Both the position numbers and the translations under genes were made by a program. The notes below the pieces were generated by a model that was given only the letters and a program-made list of their open reading frames with translations, searched no databases and was not told where the DNA came from. From Bacteriovoracaceae bacterium UBA6200 (GTDB lineage Bacteria; Bdellovibrionota; Bacteriovoracia; Bacteriovoracales; Bacteriovoracaceae), in contig DISW01000024.1 of the NCBI GenBank assembly GCA_002422605.1, forward strand, positions 1-59,961: a DNA stretch of 59,961 nucleotides. The letters are read 5' to 3'. Positions 19,546 through 29,095 of the stretch are shown here, in pieces. The number at the start of each line of letters is the position of its first letter. Position 1 is the first letter of the stretch.

Positions 19546-20262
19546 TTAAATATTAGAACTTTGTTCCCCATGACCACAGAGCTTATTAGCAGGTATGGAT
19601 TCCAGGATCTTCTTTGGATAAGCGAAGTTCAGATTTTCCATCAAAGTAACAAAGGCTTCTTCGGTAACCGACAGATTCAGGCGGGGATTGTCTGTTTTCT
19701 CTTCACCAATGGTTGAACTGGTTTTACCTTTATAATCGTGGGCCGGATAGACGATGGTTTCATCCGGAAGGGAGAAGAGTTTTTCTCTAACACTATAAAA
19801 GAGTTCTCTAGAGTTTCCTTCCTGGAAGTCCGTTCTGCCACATCCCCGAATAAGAAGACAATCTCCGGTAAAGATCATCCCCTCCACATAAAAACTCATG
19901 CAACCTGCGGTATGCCCGGGAGTACTCAATGCCTTTAACTTGAATGACCCAAAACTAAGCTCATCCCCATCATTCAGGGCAATATCTGGACAGGAAAGAT
20001 GGTACTCAGAACTAAGAGTAATTTTCGCACCTGTTCTTCTCCTTAATTCACCGGAGCCGGTTATATGGTCGGCATGTAAATGAGTATCAATGATGTATTT
20101 TAAAGTCAGACCCATCGATTGAATAAAACTTACATCACGAGAAACTGTTTCAATCACCGGATCAATAATCACTGCTTCCCTTGATTGCTCATCGGCCAGG
20201 ATATAGGTATAAGTTGATGATTCAGGTTCTTGAAATTGGTAGAGATTAATTTCTTTATTCAT
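19546..20262 (-). CDS. ETHE1-like persulfide dioxygenase (metallo-beta-lactamase fold)
   Basis: Iron enzyme of the MBL superfamily oxidising glutathione persulfide to sulfite. Motifs: IDTHLHADHITG (HxHxDH), STPGHTAGCMSF, FTGDCLLIRGCGRTDFQ (ETHE1-group signature) and VYPAHDYKG. Start placed at 20262 because a GGAGG site precedes it; the longer frame starts with a TTG that lies within the ribosome site. Divergent from the thioredoxin-like gene, which may share a redox/sulfur role. Confidence 0.88.
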   Translation of the reverse strand: MNKEINLYQFQEPESSTYTYILADEQSREAVIIDPVIETVSRDVSFIQSMGLTLKYIIDTHLHADHITGSGELRRRTGAKITLSSEYHLSCPDIALNDGDELSFGSFKLKALSTPGHTAGCMSFYVEGMIFTGDCLLIRGCGRTDFQEGNSRELFYSVREKLFSLPDETIVYPAHDYKGKTSSTIGEEKTDNPRLNLSVTEEAFVTLMENLNFAYPKKILESIPANKLCGHGEQSSNI

Positions 20263-20322
20263 AGAAACCTCCACCAAAATCTTACATAATGACAGTTAGT
20301 CATACAAAAGGATTAATGCAGA

Positions 20323-20826
20323 ATGAAACGGCCTTCTTTTATCAACATTCTTACTATCATCATTCTCATTGCTTTCGTGATCAAGCAAGGCCCTTCAATC
20401 CTGAATAATTTTTCGCAAACAGGAAAACTTCTTTCTCCTCAGGAATATAAAGTTCTTTCTGAGGGTTCCCAAGAAACTCTCTTATTCCCTCAAGAAAAGG
20501 AAAAGAAAATTTTGCTCTTCTGGGCGACCTGGTGTGGTCCCTGCAAAATCGAGATGGCGCGGCTTAAATCATCTGTTGAGTCCGGCAAGATTTCTTCATC
20601 AGATATTTTAGCTGTTAATCCTTTTGAAGGAGAGATTGAAATTAAAAAATTTTTAAGGCAAAACTCCTTCCCCTTTGTCTTCATTGAGGCCCGTGATCTG
20701 GCCCGTAATCTACAGGTGGAGCTGACCCCTACTACAGCCTTCGTAAAAGATCAGAATGTTGTGAGAATGAGTTCTGGAATGAGCCTGATTGGCATATGGC
20801 GGGCGGAGCTATTTCTGGCGCCCTAA
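20323..20826 (+). CDS. Membrane-anchored TlpA-like thioredoxin
   Basis: 167 residues with an N-terminal signal anchor (INILTIIILIAFVIK) and a thioredoxin fold with active site WATWCGPCKIEM and the cis-Pro loop VELTPTTAF. Probably a periplasmic disulfide reductase. Divergent from the persulfide dioxygenase with a 60-bp gap. Confidence 0.82.
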   Translation: MKRPSFINILTIIILIAFVIKQGPSILNNFSQTGKLLSPQEYKVLSEGSQETLLFPQEKEKKILLFWATWCGPCKIEMARLKSSVESGKISSSDILAVNPFEGEIEIKKFLRQNSFPFVFIEARDLARNLQVELTPTTAFVKDQNVVRMSSGMSLIGIWRAELFLAP

Positions 20827-20893
20827 TGAAATCAAGCAAATATAAATTACATCTTGGATGAACTTCTTCACCAAATGTTGTAGGATCCCGGAC

Positions 20894-22060
20894 ATGAAAA
20901 TATCACCTCCTGTAACAAAAAAATTATCAGACATTCTTCCTACTGAGCCTACTCTTTTAATGGGTGCGGGACCTGTTCCTATTCCTGAAGAAGTAGCAAA
21001 GGCCAACTCTCTTGTGATTTCCCACCTAGGTGAACCAATGAACACCATCGTGAAGAAAATCCAGGAAATGGGACAATATTTATTCCAAACTAAATCTTCT
21101 AAGATTTTTGGTATCTCTGGTCCTTCATCTTCAGCGATGGAAATGGCCGTCACTTCTTTCCTCTATCCAGGAAGAAAAGTATTAATTCTGAATCTTGGAA
21201 CATTCTCAAATCGTTTTGCAGAACTGGCCCGCGGAGTGGGTGCTGATGTGGTAGAACTATTTCCGGCCCCTGCTTCACCGTTTCGTGCCAGTGACGTAGC
21301 CGCCGCTTTGAAAAAAGAGCGCTTCGACGTACTGACTATCGTTCAAGGTGAAACATCTTGTGGGATTAAAAACACTGAACTTGAGCAAATCGTAAAACTA
21401 GCTAAATCTAAAAATGTAAAAACAATCGTAGATACAGTTTGTACTCTTTCGACCATGCCTTTTTTTATGGATGAATGGGGAATTGATATCACTGTGACCG
21501 GTGGCCAGAAAGGTCTTTCCTCTGTTGCGGGAGTTTCGCTTATTGCTTTCTCGGAAGAATCTTATGCTTTCGTGCAAAACAGAGAAACTCTTATGCCTCA
21601 CTGGTGTCTTGATCCAAGACGCGCCAATAAGTTCTGGTGTAACCATGAATATCACTACACAGCTCCGGTAAATGGTGTGAATGCTCTTTATGAAGCACTC
21701 AGACTCATTTGCGAAGAAACACTTGAGAAGCGCCAGGAACGTCATGCAAGTTCTTCAAAGCTTCTTCAAACAAGCCTTGAGAAGATGGGACTTACTCTTT
21801 ACGCTCCCGCTGACTGCCGCTTGAACTCCGTAGTTGCGATTAACAATCCGGAAGGCATTAACAGTAAAGAACTTATTACTTACATTAAAGATACCTTTAA
21901 CGTGGAAATCTCAGGGGCCTTCGGACTTAACGTCATCCGCGTGGGTCAGATGGGTGAACAATGCCGTCCGCAAAACGTTAAGCGGGTGCTGGAAGCCATT
22001 GGTAAGGCCTATGTTCATTTTGGGGTTAAATTAGAACTTCAAGTTCTGGAATCACTGTAA
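20894..22060 (+). CDS. Class V aminotransferase (alanine-glyoxylate / serine-pyruvate type)
   Basis: PLP enzyme of the AGT/SGAT group. Motifs: LLMGAGPVPIPEEV at the N-terminus, GISGPSSSAMEMA, QGETSCGIKN, the PLP region VDTVCTLSTMPFFMDEWGID and the Schiff-base Lys in TGGQKGLSSVAG. C-terminal FGLNVIRVGQMGEQC with the substrate-binding Arg. I use the ATG at 20894 (upstream AGGA); an in-frame ATG at 20858 adds 12 poor residues. Amino donor not assignable. Confidence 0.88.
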   Translation: MKISPPVTKKLSDILPTEPTLLMGAGPVPIPEEVAKANSLVISHLGEPMNTIVKKIQEMGQYLFQTKSSKIFGISGPSSSAMEMAVTSFLYPGRKVLILNLGTFSNRFAELARGVGADVVELFPAPASPFRASDVAAALKKERFDVLTIVQGETSCGIKNTELEQIVKLAKSKNVKTIVDTVCTLSTMPFFMDEWGIDITVTGGQKGLSSVAGVSLIAFSEESYAFVQNRETLMPHWCLDPRRANKFWCNHEYHYTAPVNGVNALYEALRLICEETLEKRQERHASSSKLLQTSLEKMGLTLYAPADCRLNSVVAINNPEGINSKELITYIKDTFNVEISGAFGLNVIRVGQMGEQCRPQNVKRVLEAIGKAYVHFGVKLELQVLESL

Positions 22061-22070
22061 ATCATTAATA

Positions 22071-22128
22071 CATAAGGGTTGAGACTTAATTATACAGAGA
22101 GTGTAATTAATTCTCTCCCCCCCTTATG
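22071..22128. other. Long intergenic stem-loop
   Basis: CATAAGGG (22071-22078) pairs with CCCTTATG (22121-22128), GAGA with TCTC, and an inner 10-bp stem TTAATTATAC/GTGTAATTAA closes a 5-base AGAGA loop. No T tract follows, so it does not look like a normal terminator. It lies between the aminotransferase stop and the next gene's start. Confidence 0.7.
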
Positions 22129-22175
22129 CTCCTCATTTGATGATAAATTCCCCCTAATTACCATCAGGAGAATTT

Positions 22176-22811
22176 ATGAATTTTAAAACACTCGCTATTT
22201 CGACTTTGGCCCTCGTATCCCTTCAGTCTCAAGCAGCTCTCATCAGTCCCATCTATAAGTACATCCTCACCGATGGAAAAGTTGTTGAACTCATGGGCGA
22301 AAACCAATCAAAAGGTACCGCATACTATTACGACTATGCTTTAAGTAAACGAGTTGAAGTGAATCTTGCTGATGCTTCAAAAGAAACGAAGCAAAGAATG
22401 AATGGAGTGAAAGCGGGAGAATTTGTGGCCGCAACCACTGTTAAAGGCGAAACCATTTGCACCACTTATAATATATTTGAAAATGGCATGGCCTACCTTG
22501 GCTGTAGAACTGGTAAGAAGGTATCCCATAACGGTCCAACCCGTCATCAGGTTGGAGGTTATACAGCGAAGACAGAAAATCTTTTCGCTGAATCAAAAGA
22601 GGTTGATGGTTTCAAAAAAGGTGAAACAGTTGAGCTTCTTAAACAAGTCGATAACATGAAAGTTGGGAAGAAAGTTAAAATCACGGCAATCTTCAACAAT
22701 GGTTTAGTCCTCGTTGAAAGCGCAAATCCGTTTGCGAAACTAGATACTAGTTCAACACTTCTTAAAACAAACGTTGTTGTTGTTTCAACTCGCGATCTCG
22801 CTAAACTTTAA
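22176..22811 (+). CDS. Secreted hypothetical protein
   Basis: 211 residues with a signal peptide ending in SLQSQAA. Two repeat-like beta segments mention KGExV (GVKAGEFVAATT and FKKGETVELLK), which resembles SH3-like small beta domains, but no family is certain. AGGAG ribosome site. Preceded by the long intergenic hairpin. Confidence 0.65.
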   Translation: MNFKTLAISTLALVSLQSQAALISPIYKYILTDGKVVELMGENQSKGTAYYYDYALSKRVEVNLADASKETKQRMNGVKAGEFVAATTVKGETICTTYNIFENGMAYLGCRTGKKVSHNGPTRHQVGGYTAKTENLFAESKEVDGFKKGETVELLKQVDNMKVGKKVKITAIFNNGLVLVESANPFAKLDTSSTLLKTNVVVVSTRDLAKL

Positions 22812-22820
22812 TAAACAACT

Positions 22821-23726
22821 TCAGGGTGAATGCTGATAATAAAGATTCACCCTGCATTCTCTTAATTGATCGTAGCGTTTATCTGTATTCATCTTCTGGA
22901 CAAGCTTCCCTAAGTTCATTTGAAATCCGTAAAACTCAAGATGATATCCCCAAAATAAAAGATGAGCTTCTTTAAGAGTCTGAAGATCTGCTCCTTGAAT
23001 AGATCCCAAATTCAAATCTTTTCCCTTCACAAAAATATACTGAGGGGCCACATCCCTGTAAGACTTCTCTTGAAGAGAAAAGATCTCCATGAATTCATCG
23101 AGAGACACGCCTTCATTCAGTTTTTTCTTAAGTACGGGGGATAGGTAGCATTTATTTGTGTTGGGATTCCAACCGTTCCACATAAAAACATCCATCATAT
23201 CCATACTGACAGCGTCAATAAGTTCAGTCCGATAGTAGGAAAAGTGCTCATGAAAAATAACGAGAGGACTCAAACCTTTAAAATATTTTTTATACAAAGG
23301 CTTAAGGCGCGTTTCATAAAACCGATTCAGAGCAAGATCAGTGAGGGTCTTTTCATTCTCGATAAAGACATCAATTTCAGCATGACCGAGCTCATGAAAG
23401 ATGGTCGAAACTTGCGGAAAGCCAGCTAAATTATTCCCCATGATCTTTTTGGGATCCAGAACATGATATTTCCTCTCTTTTTTAACCAATAAATTCTCGG
23501 CAAGAGAAATGGTATTGGTTTTATCATTGTAGGTTGCAGTGGCATCCGGGCTAAAAATCTGCCCAAGTTTCGAAAATTTTATTACACGTATGTGCCGTTC
23601 TAAATCCGAACCTCGTTCTGTTCGTTCCAGATAAAAAATATCTTTTAGCCCCTCATAGAATGGCGTTAAAGATGACGCGTTTACAGAGAAGCTAAAACAA
23701 AGAGCTAAGTAGATAAAATTTTTCAT
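22821..23726 (-). CDS. Secreted protein with HEXXH zinc motif
   Basis: 301 residues, signal peptide MKNFIYLALCFSFSVNA. STIFHELGHAEID gives an HEXXH motif; a Glu in YYRTELIDAV could be the third ligand. Likely a zinc peptidase or a relative, with no named family visible. It is the second secreted HEXXH protein in the window. Confidence 0.65.
   Translation of the reverse strand: MKNFIYLALCFSFSVNASSLTPFYEGLKDIFYLERTERGSDLERHIRVIKFSKLGQIFSPDATATYNDKTNTISLAENLLVKKERKYHVLDPKKIMGNNLAGFPQVSTIFHELGHAEIDVFIENEKTLTDLALNRFYETRLKPLYKKYFKGLSPLVIFHEHFSYYRTELIDAVSMDMMDVFMWNGWNPNTNKCYLSPVLKKKLNEGVSLDEFMEIFSLQEKSYRDVAPQYIFVKGKDLNLGSIQGADLQTLKEAHLLFWGYHLEFYGFQMNLGKLVQKMNTDKRYDQLRECRVNLYYQHSP
22822..22854. terminator. 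Hairpin between convergent genes
   Basis: A 10-bp stem CAGGGTGAAT/ATTCACCCTG with a 13-base loop starts in the last codons of the minus-strand gene and probably serves the plus-strand gene ending at 22811. No clear T tract. Confidence 0.45.
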
Positions 23727-23899
23727 CTAAGTATTACCTCCTTCCGGAAGTAATAAATCAAGGCGAAGAAAAAAGATGTAAGGGAATATGATAAAAATAG
23801 GATTAAGCGTCATTTCGAATTGAAACGAACGTTCATAAAAAAATTTTACCTCTCTGAAGTTTATGCTAAGACTGGATCATTCAAAAAAGGAATGATTTC

Positions 23900-25117
23900 A
23901 TGAAATATTTGCTATTACTTCTTTTGCCTCAATTGGCCTTAGCACTGCCCTCAAAAGAGCTTCAATTTAAGAAAAGCTTCGCAACAGTCATAGCGAACTC
24001 AACCATGCCAGACGTTATACCTGGAATGGTAGTAGCAAGTCCTAGCCGCGAAAATCCAAATTATTACTTTGATTGGGTCCGGGATACAGCACTCACGATG
24101 AGATCTCTGATCGATTACTATGAGCTAAAGAAAGATCCGAAAGTAAAAAGAATGATCCTTACCTGGATCAATGCTGAGAACACTCGTCAAACGATGCCAT
24201 CAATCTCAGGACTTGGGGAACCAAAATACAATATCGACGGAAGCGGCTTCAATGGTCCATGGGGCCGGCCGCAAAATGATGGACCTGCCCTACGGGCCAT
24301 TGCCGCAATCAAGTTCGCGCGCCTACTCATTAAAGAAGGTGAAGTCGATTATGTTTTAAAAAACCTCTACCATGGAATTCTTCCAGCTGATTCTCTTATC
24401 AAAAGAGATTTAGAATATACTGCTTATAATTGGACTCAACCGAGTTTTGACTTGTGGGAAGAAGAGCAAGGTATGCATTTCTATACTCTTCTGGCCCAGC
24501 ATACGGCCCTTCAGGAAGGTGCAAAACTTGCTCATGAGCTTTCTGATTTCGGGGCATCAGAATTCTACAGAAATACCTCTCTAAAGATTGCGATGGAACT
24601 TAAAAATTTCATGGATGAGTCTATTGGTATCAAAGTGACGACTTATAAAACAGCAGCATTAGGCTACAAGAATTCTGGAATTGATGTGGCCCCTCTCCTG
24701 GCGCTTCTTCATAACTACCCTTATCAGAAATTATTTTCCTTCAACCATCCAATGGTTAGAAAATATATCGAAACTTTAAAAAGCACTTTTTCTCGCATCT
24801 ATACTATCAACCACGTCTACCCAGACCTTGGTGTTGCGATTGGAAGATATCCGGAAGATAAATACGACGGTTATGGAACCAATGGAGAAGGTAATCCTTG
24901 GTTTTTAACAACACTTGCCTTGGGCGAGTATTATTGCCTCTCTCAAAATAAAAATTTCGAGAAACAATTTCAAAGGGCCCTCTTCCACTCTGCAAAGAAT
25001 GGAGAGATGTCTGAACAGATCAATCGTGAAAATGGTTACATGCAAGGGGCCTACGAGCTTACTTGGTCACACAATGCTTTCATGACAGCTATGATGAGAT
25101 GCGGTTTCGTAAAATAA
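23900..25117 (+). CDS. Secreted glucoamylase, GH15 family
   Basis: Exo-acting glucosidase releasing glucose from starch or glycogen ends. 405 residues with a signal peptide (MKYLLLLLLPQLALA). GH15 motifs: NYYFDWVRDTALTMRSL, GPWGRPQNDGPALRA, general acid Glu in FDLWEEEQG, and the catalytic-base region GAYELTWSHNA. Ten bases later starts a sugar transporter, so the pair looks like a glucose-scavenging unit, possibly for prey or host glycogen. Confidence 0.88.
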   Translation: MKYLLLLLLPQLALALPSKELQFKKSFATVIANSTMPDVIPGMVVASPSRENPNYYFDWVRDTALTMRSLIDYYELKKDPKVKRMILTWINAENTRQTMPSISGLGEPKYNIDGSGFNGPWGRPQNDGPALRAIAAIKFARLLIKEGEVDYVLKNLYHGILPADSLIKRDLEYTAYNWTQPSFDLWEEEQGMHFYTLLAQHTALQEGAKLAHELSDFGASEFYRNTSLKIAMELKNFMDESIGIKVTTYKTAALGYKNSGIDVAPLLALLHNYPYQKLFSFNHPMVRKYIETLKSTFSRIYTINHVYPDLGVAIGRYPEDKYDGYGTNGEGNPWFLTTLALGEYYCLSQNKNFEKQFQRALFHSAKNGEMSEQINRENGYMQGAYELTWSHNAFMTAMMRCGFVK

Positions 25118-25126
25118 GAATAAAAT

Positions 25127-26293
25127 ATGAATTACAAAAGACCTCTAGCACTTCTTACAATTCTCTTTTTCATGATGGGGTTCATCACTTGTCTTAACGA
25201 TATTCTGGTCCCTTTCTTAAAATCCGTTTTTAATCTGGATTATTCCCAGGCTTCACTGGTCCAGATGAGCTTCTTTGGGGCCTATGGGCTCGCCTCAATT
25301 CCCGCCAGTAAGCTCATTGAAAAAATCGGTTATCATAAAGGGATCATCCTTGGCTTCTTTACAGCTTCCTTGGGATGCTTACTTTTCTACCCAGCTGTGA
25401 GTATCCATAATTATTACATCTTCCTGGTGGCCCTTTTTATTCTCGCCATAGGAGTTGTCATTTTGCAGGTGGCAGGGAATCCTTTCGTAGCAGCATTGGG
25501 AGATCCTGAAACAGCATCTTCTCGCTTAACCATGACTCAAGCCTTTAACTCACTAGGCACATTCCTCGCCCCTTTCTTTGGATCTTACTTCATTCTTAAA
25601 GATCTTACGGAAAGTTCAAACGCCGGAAACGTTAAGATCCCTTACTTATTCATAGCCTTATCTCTTATTGTAATTGCCCTCATTCTTTCCCGTATTTCTT
25701 TTCCTAGCATTCAAATGAATCAGGAAAAGAATTCATGGAAAGAAACTCTTTCTAACAATCGACTTGTTTTAGGGATGCTTGGGATCTTCTTTTATGTAGG
25801 TGCCGAGGTAGCTATTGGGACGTTCCTGATTAATTTTGCCATGGAAGCCATCACGATAACTGAAGCAGAAGCTGCCAGTTTAGTCGCCCTTTACTGGGGT
25901 GGTGCCATGGCCGGACGCTTTCTAGGAATCTTCACTTTAAAATACTATAAGCCTGGAAATGTTCTCTCAGTTCACGCTGTTCTATCAGTGGTCCTCATTT
26001 TTATTTCAATCAAATCGACAGGACTTTTTTCAGTTTACTCACTGATCCTTGTAGGGCTATGTAACTCGATCATGTTTCCGACGATCTTTACACTTGCTCT
26101 CAAAGGTTTGAAGTCAACAGAAACAGCTTCCGGACTTCTCGCCACTTGTATTATCGGTGGAGCCTTCATTCCTTATCTAACAGGAAAGATCGCAGATGAT
26201 CACGGATTAAGAGTCGCTTTTTATCTTCCTATCATTTGTTATGCCTACATTGTTTTTTACGGAAGAAACTTTGAGCGCTTCAAAATTAAATAA
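25127..26293 (+). CDS. Sugar:H+ symporter of the FGHS family (FucP/GluP-like)
   Basis: 388 residues, 12 predicted membrane helices, with MGFITCLNDILVPFLKSVF at helix 1 and GNPFVAALGDPETASSRLTMTQAFNSLGTFLAPFFGS, the signature of fucose/glucose/galactose symporters. Probably imports the glucose released by the adjacent glucoamylase. Co-transcribed with it (10 bp gap). Confidence 0.85.
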   Translation: MNYKRPLALLTILFFMMGFITCLNDILVPFLKSVFNLDYSQASLVQMSFFGAYGLASIPASKLIEKIGYHKGIILGFFTASLGCLLFYPAVSIHNYYIFLVALFILAIGVVILQVAGNPFVAALGDPETASSRLTMTQAFNSLGTFLAPFFGSYFILKDLTESSNAGNVKIPYLFIALSLIVIALILSRISFPSIQMNQEKNSWKETLSNNRLVLGMLGIFFYVGAEVAIGTFLINFAMEAITITEAEAASLVALYWGGAMAGRFLGIFTLKYYKPGNVLSVHAVLSVVLIFISIKSTGLFSVYSLILVGLCNSIMFPTIFTLALKGLKSTETASGLLATCIIGGAFIPYLTGKIADDHGLRVAFYLPIICYAYIVFYGRNFERFKIK

Positions 26294-26353
26294 GATCAGG
26301 CGATCAAAGCTTCTTCAATACGGATTGAGAACCAAGCACTGGTAAAGCGTAGC

Positions 26354-27991
26354 TTATTTCCAGTTTGATCTGAAATCATATCTGCCTGGTGACAAAATAT
26401 CATTAGGGTCTAAAGCTTTTTTTATCTTTTCAATAAATAAACAATAATCATCGTCAGGGGATGGCAGAAGGAATTGAGATTGGATACCAAGTCGGTAAGG
26501 ATAAAATCCTTCATCAATAAGTTTTTGTAACAAATCATCATGACATGTCTTTGCTTTCAGATCTTCTCCAGGAATTGTACGATCAAATGCGATAGAGACA
26601 ATAATATCAATTTGCCTTGCAGTGATCATTTGTAGTGTCATGCCCGGCTCGAAACCATGCTCTGTAATTGTTTCTTTTATTATTTTTATAGCTAAATCAA
26701 CATTCACTCCATCAAAGGGAACAATCGGGCCCATCCAGTAGATGCCGCAATTATCAAGACACGGGTCCATCTTCTCGGGAGCAGGACGAGGTGATTTCAT
26801 TCGGAAGTATGTACTCCCTAAAGTCATCTCCATAGGAACTAAATGCCCTGTATAAAGTGACTTCTTAAAAAAGAACTCGAGCATTTGTGACGGGACAGAT
26901 ACACCCATTTTTTCAAGGACACGGGAACAAAACGTTAAAGCCGTTACTTTCGGTTCATAGAAAAAGGTTAAATTCTCCACTAAGCCCTTCAAGGCCTTTT
27001 TTACTAATTTTCTTTCGGCCCTCGCCTGAGCATGGGAATTTGAATAGAGAGCGCCATCGCCATACCAGAAGGCAGCAACTGGCATACTCCTCCCTAGTAC
27101 CTCTAAGGCCATCTTCTCTGGCAAGGTCGTCTTCCCATCATGTAGTTCCCAAGGATATTTCCCAGTAAAACCGAGCATTCGGTGGGAGTTAAACAAAGTG
27201 GCCGATGAGCGAAGGACATCGTTTTGTTTCAAGTCGTGTAAGGCATCAACAATCAAAGGGAGCTTGGCTTCATCCTGAACCGAAAAAATGAACGTTTGAA
27301 AATTTTCAGGTATGGGAGTTAACCAAAAGCTCATTTTGGTAATTATACCGAAGTTCGATTGGGTAAAGATTCCATCAAGCAAAGGACCTGGAACTGATTT
27401 GGTTAAACCAATGCCTTTAGAATTTTCATGGCGTCCCAAGCCGGTGGTGAAAGATTCGCCAGTGGGAAGAACAACTTCGAAATTACAAATATGATCAATT
27501 CGGTTAGAGGCCAATCCTTTTCCGATCCCTCTCTCTACTGCATTTCCGATTAAGCTTGCTGTTAAAGGAGCTCCCGTCCCTGCCAGCGTAAAGTTTGTTT
27601 TCTGCTGAATTAAAAACTCGAAGGCTTCTTGAAAAGTGACTCCAGGTTCTACCGTTAGAACCCCTTGGGTACTATCAAAACTTATCATTTTATTCATACG
27701 CCCGAGATCAACAATGACACTTTCATCACAGCTTGGGACTTTTGATCCATAACCATAATTCATCCCCTTACTTATAGGATAAAGAGGAGTTTTATGTTTA
27801 TTGGCGATATACAAGCATTCTTTAAGTTGCTGGACACTAGCAGGAAGAATGATGGCATGAACTTTAGCGGTTGTTTGGAAGGTTGCTGTTTCTACGTGTT
27901 TTAAAGACTCAGATGAGGTTTGGACATAGTCATCTGTCAGGATTGATTTCCATTCCTGGATTGCTTCTGAAAAGTTCATCTTAGGTCTCAC
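26354..27991 (-). CDS. VAO/PCMH-family FAD oxidase (p-cresol methylhydroxylase-like)
   Basis: 545 residues. FAD-binding PCMH domain (PLYPISKGMNYGYGSKVP, VIVDLGRMNKMISFD, TVEPGVTFQEAFEFL, SLIGNAVERGIG) followed by a substrate domain typical of vanillyl-alcohol oxidase and 4-cresol dehydrogenase. Substrate unknown, probably a phenolic. Its start overlaps the stop of the upstream membrane-protein gene by 11 bp, so the two are translationally linked. Confidence 0.82.
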   Translation of the reverse strand: MRPKMNFSEAIQEWKSILTDDYVQTSSESLKHVETATFQTTAKVHAIILPASVQQLKECLYIANKHKTPLYPISKGMNYGYGSKVPSCDESVIVDLGRMNKMISFDSTQGVLTVEPGVTFQEAFEFLIQQKTNFTLAGTGAPLTASLIGNAVERGIGKGLASNRIDHICNFEVVLPTGESFTTGLGRHENSKGIGLTKSVPGPLLDGIFTQSNFGIITKMSFWLTPIPENFQTFIFSVQDEAKLPLIVDALHDLKQNDVLRSSATLFNSHRMLGFTGKYPWELHDGKTTLPEKMALEVLGRSMPVAAFWYGDGALYSNSHAQARAERKLVKKALKGLVENLTFFYEPKVTALTFCSRVLEKMGVSVPSQMLEFFFKKSLYTGHLVPMEMTLGSTYFRMKSPRPAPEKMDPCLDNCGIYWMGPIVPFDGVNVDLAIKIIKETITEHGFEPGMTLQMITARQIDIIVSIAFDRTIPGEDLKAKTCHDDLLQKLIDEGFYPYRLGIQSQFLLPSPDDDYCLFIEKIKKALDPNDILSPGRYDFRSNWK

Positions 27992-28379
27992 TCATTTTCT
28001 TAAAGTGATTCGACTTTAAAAAGTAGACAGCAAAAACAACCCAAAACAAAGTCCTGAAGCTCATTGCATAAAGGGTTCTATTTTCAAATAGTCCGCCTTG
28101 ATAAATATGAATGAAGAGATATACGAGGACGAAAATATTCAATAGAGCAAGAAGAGTTGAAAGCTTGATAACGGTAGTATTTCTTTTGAAGGTTAAGACA
28201 CCTGCCAGAACGTAAAAAAATCCAGCCAGAAAATTAAACCATAAAACGAGAGGCACGATATTTCCTCGGGCACTTATCCCAGCCTCTGTAAATAAGGCCT
28301 TTCCGCCGGAAGTAACTGTAACTACACCAAATAAAACAAACAGGAGCGCTATCAAGAAATTCTTTGGTTTGTTTGCCAC
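27981..28379 (-). CDS. Small four-helix membrane protein
   Basis: 133 residues from the GTG at 28379, which has an ideal GAGGAG site seven bases upstream; the longer frame begins at 28403 inside that site's upstream region. Four hydrophobic segments (FLIALLFVLFGVVTV, LVLWFNFLAGFFYVLAG, LSTLLALLNIFVLVYLF, RTLFWVVFAVYFL). Unknown family. Overlaps the following flavoprotein, which suggests it may supply a membrane electron or redox partner (speculative). Confidence 0.7.
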   Translation of the reverse strand: MANKPKNFLIALLFVLFGVVTVTSGGKALFTEAGISARGNIVPLVLWFNFLAGFFYVLAGVLTFKRNTTVIKLSTLLALLNIFVLVYLFIHIYQGGLFENRTLYAMSFRTLFWVVFAVYFLKSNHFKKMSET

Positions 28380-28468
28380 CTTACATCTCCTCAATTTATT
28401 CAATTAAGTATATTTATACGTCTATTGATCCTTTAACCGCAAATTAATTTCTGATATAACCTCTAAAT

Positions 28469-29095
28469 ATGAGTAAAGAATGTTGCGGCTGCGAAAGTAA
28501 AAATCTGGACACTCTGGCCAAGAAACAGGCCAAGGTACTTTGGATTGTACTTATTATTAATTCTGTCTTCTTCGTTGCAGAGTTTATCTCTGGTATTTTA
28601 TCTAAATCCGTTTCATTAACTGGTGACTCGCTTGATATGCTGGGAGATGCTCTGACTTATGGAATCAGTCTCTACGTTATTAATAAATCCCTCTTGGCGA
28701 AAGTGAAAGCTTCACAATTTAAGGCTTCAGTTATGATGCTGACGGCACTAGTTGTTCTGGGTCGTGCGATTCTCACTTTAATTAATCAGAAAGTTCCTGC
28801 CCATGAAGTAATGGGGATCATGAGTGCTCTCGCACTAGTGGCCAACCTCGTATGCTTGTGGCTTCTTTCAAAGCACAAGAACGATGACATCAACTTCTCT
28901 TCCGTCTGGCTTTGTTCCCGAAACGATATCATCACAAACACTTCGGTTATAGCTGCGAGTGTTCTTGTTTTTTATACCCAAAGTATCTGGCCTGATGTGC
29001 ATGTGGGGTTGGGTATTACACTTTTAGTTGGAAAGTCGGCGGTGAATGTTTGGATTGATTCCAGAAATAGTCTTATTCAAGAAAGTCTAATTTAG
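28469..29095 (+). CDS. CDF-type cation transporter lacking the C-terminal domain
   Basis: 208 residues, about six helices. N-terminal MSKECCGCES and the helix-2 metal motif SLTGDSLDMLGDALTYG place it in the cation-diffusion facilitator superfamily. The usual cytoplasmic C-terminal dimer domain is missing; this short form is a recognised subgroup. The Cys-rich N-terminus could bind metal. It sits next to a CzcA-type efflux block, which supports a metal role. Confidence 0.8.
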   Translation: MSKECCGCESKNLDTLAKKQAKVLWIVLIINSVFFVAEFISGILSKSVSLTGDSLDMLGDALTYGISLYVINKSLLAKVKASQFKASVMMLTALVVLGRAILTLINQKVPAHEVMGIMSALALVANLVCLWLLSKHKNDDINFSSVWLCSRNDIITNTSVIAASVLVFYTQSIWPDVHVGLGITLLVGKSAVNVWIDSRNSLIQESLI

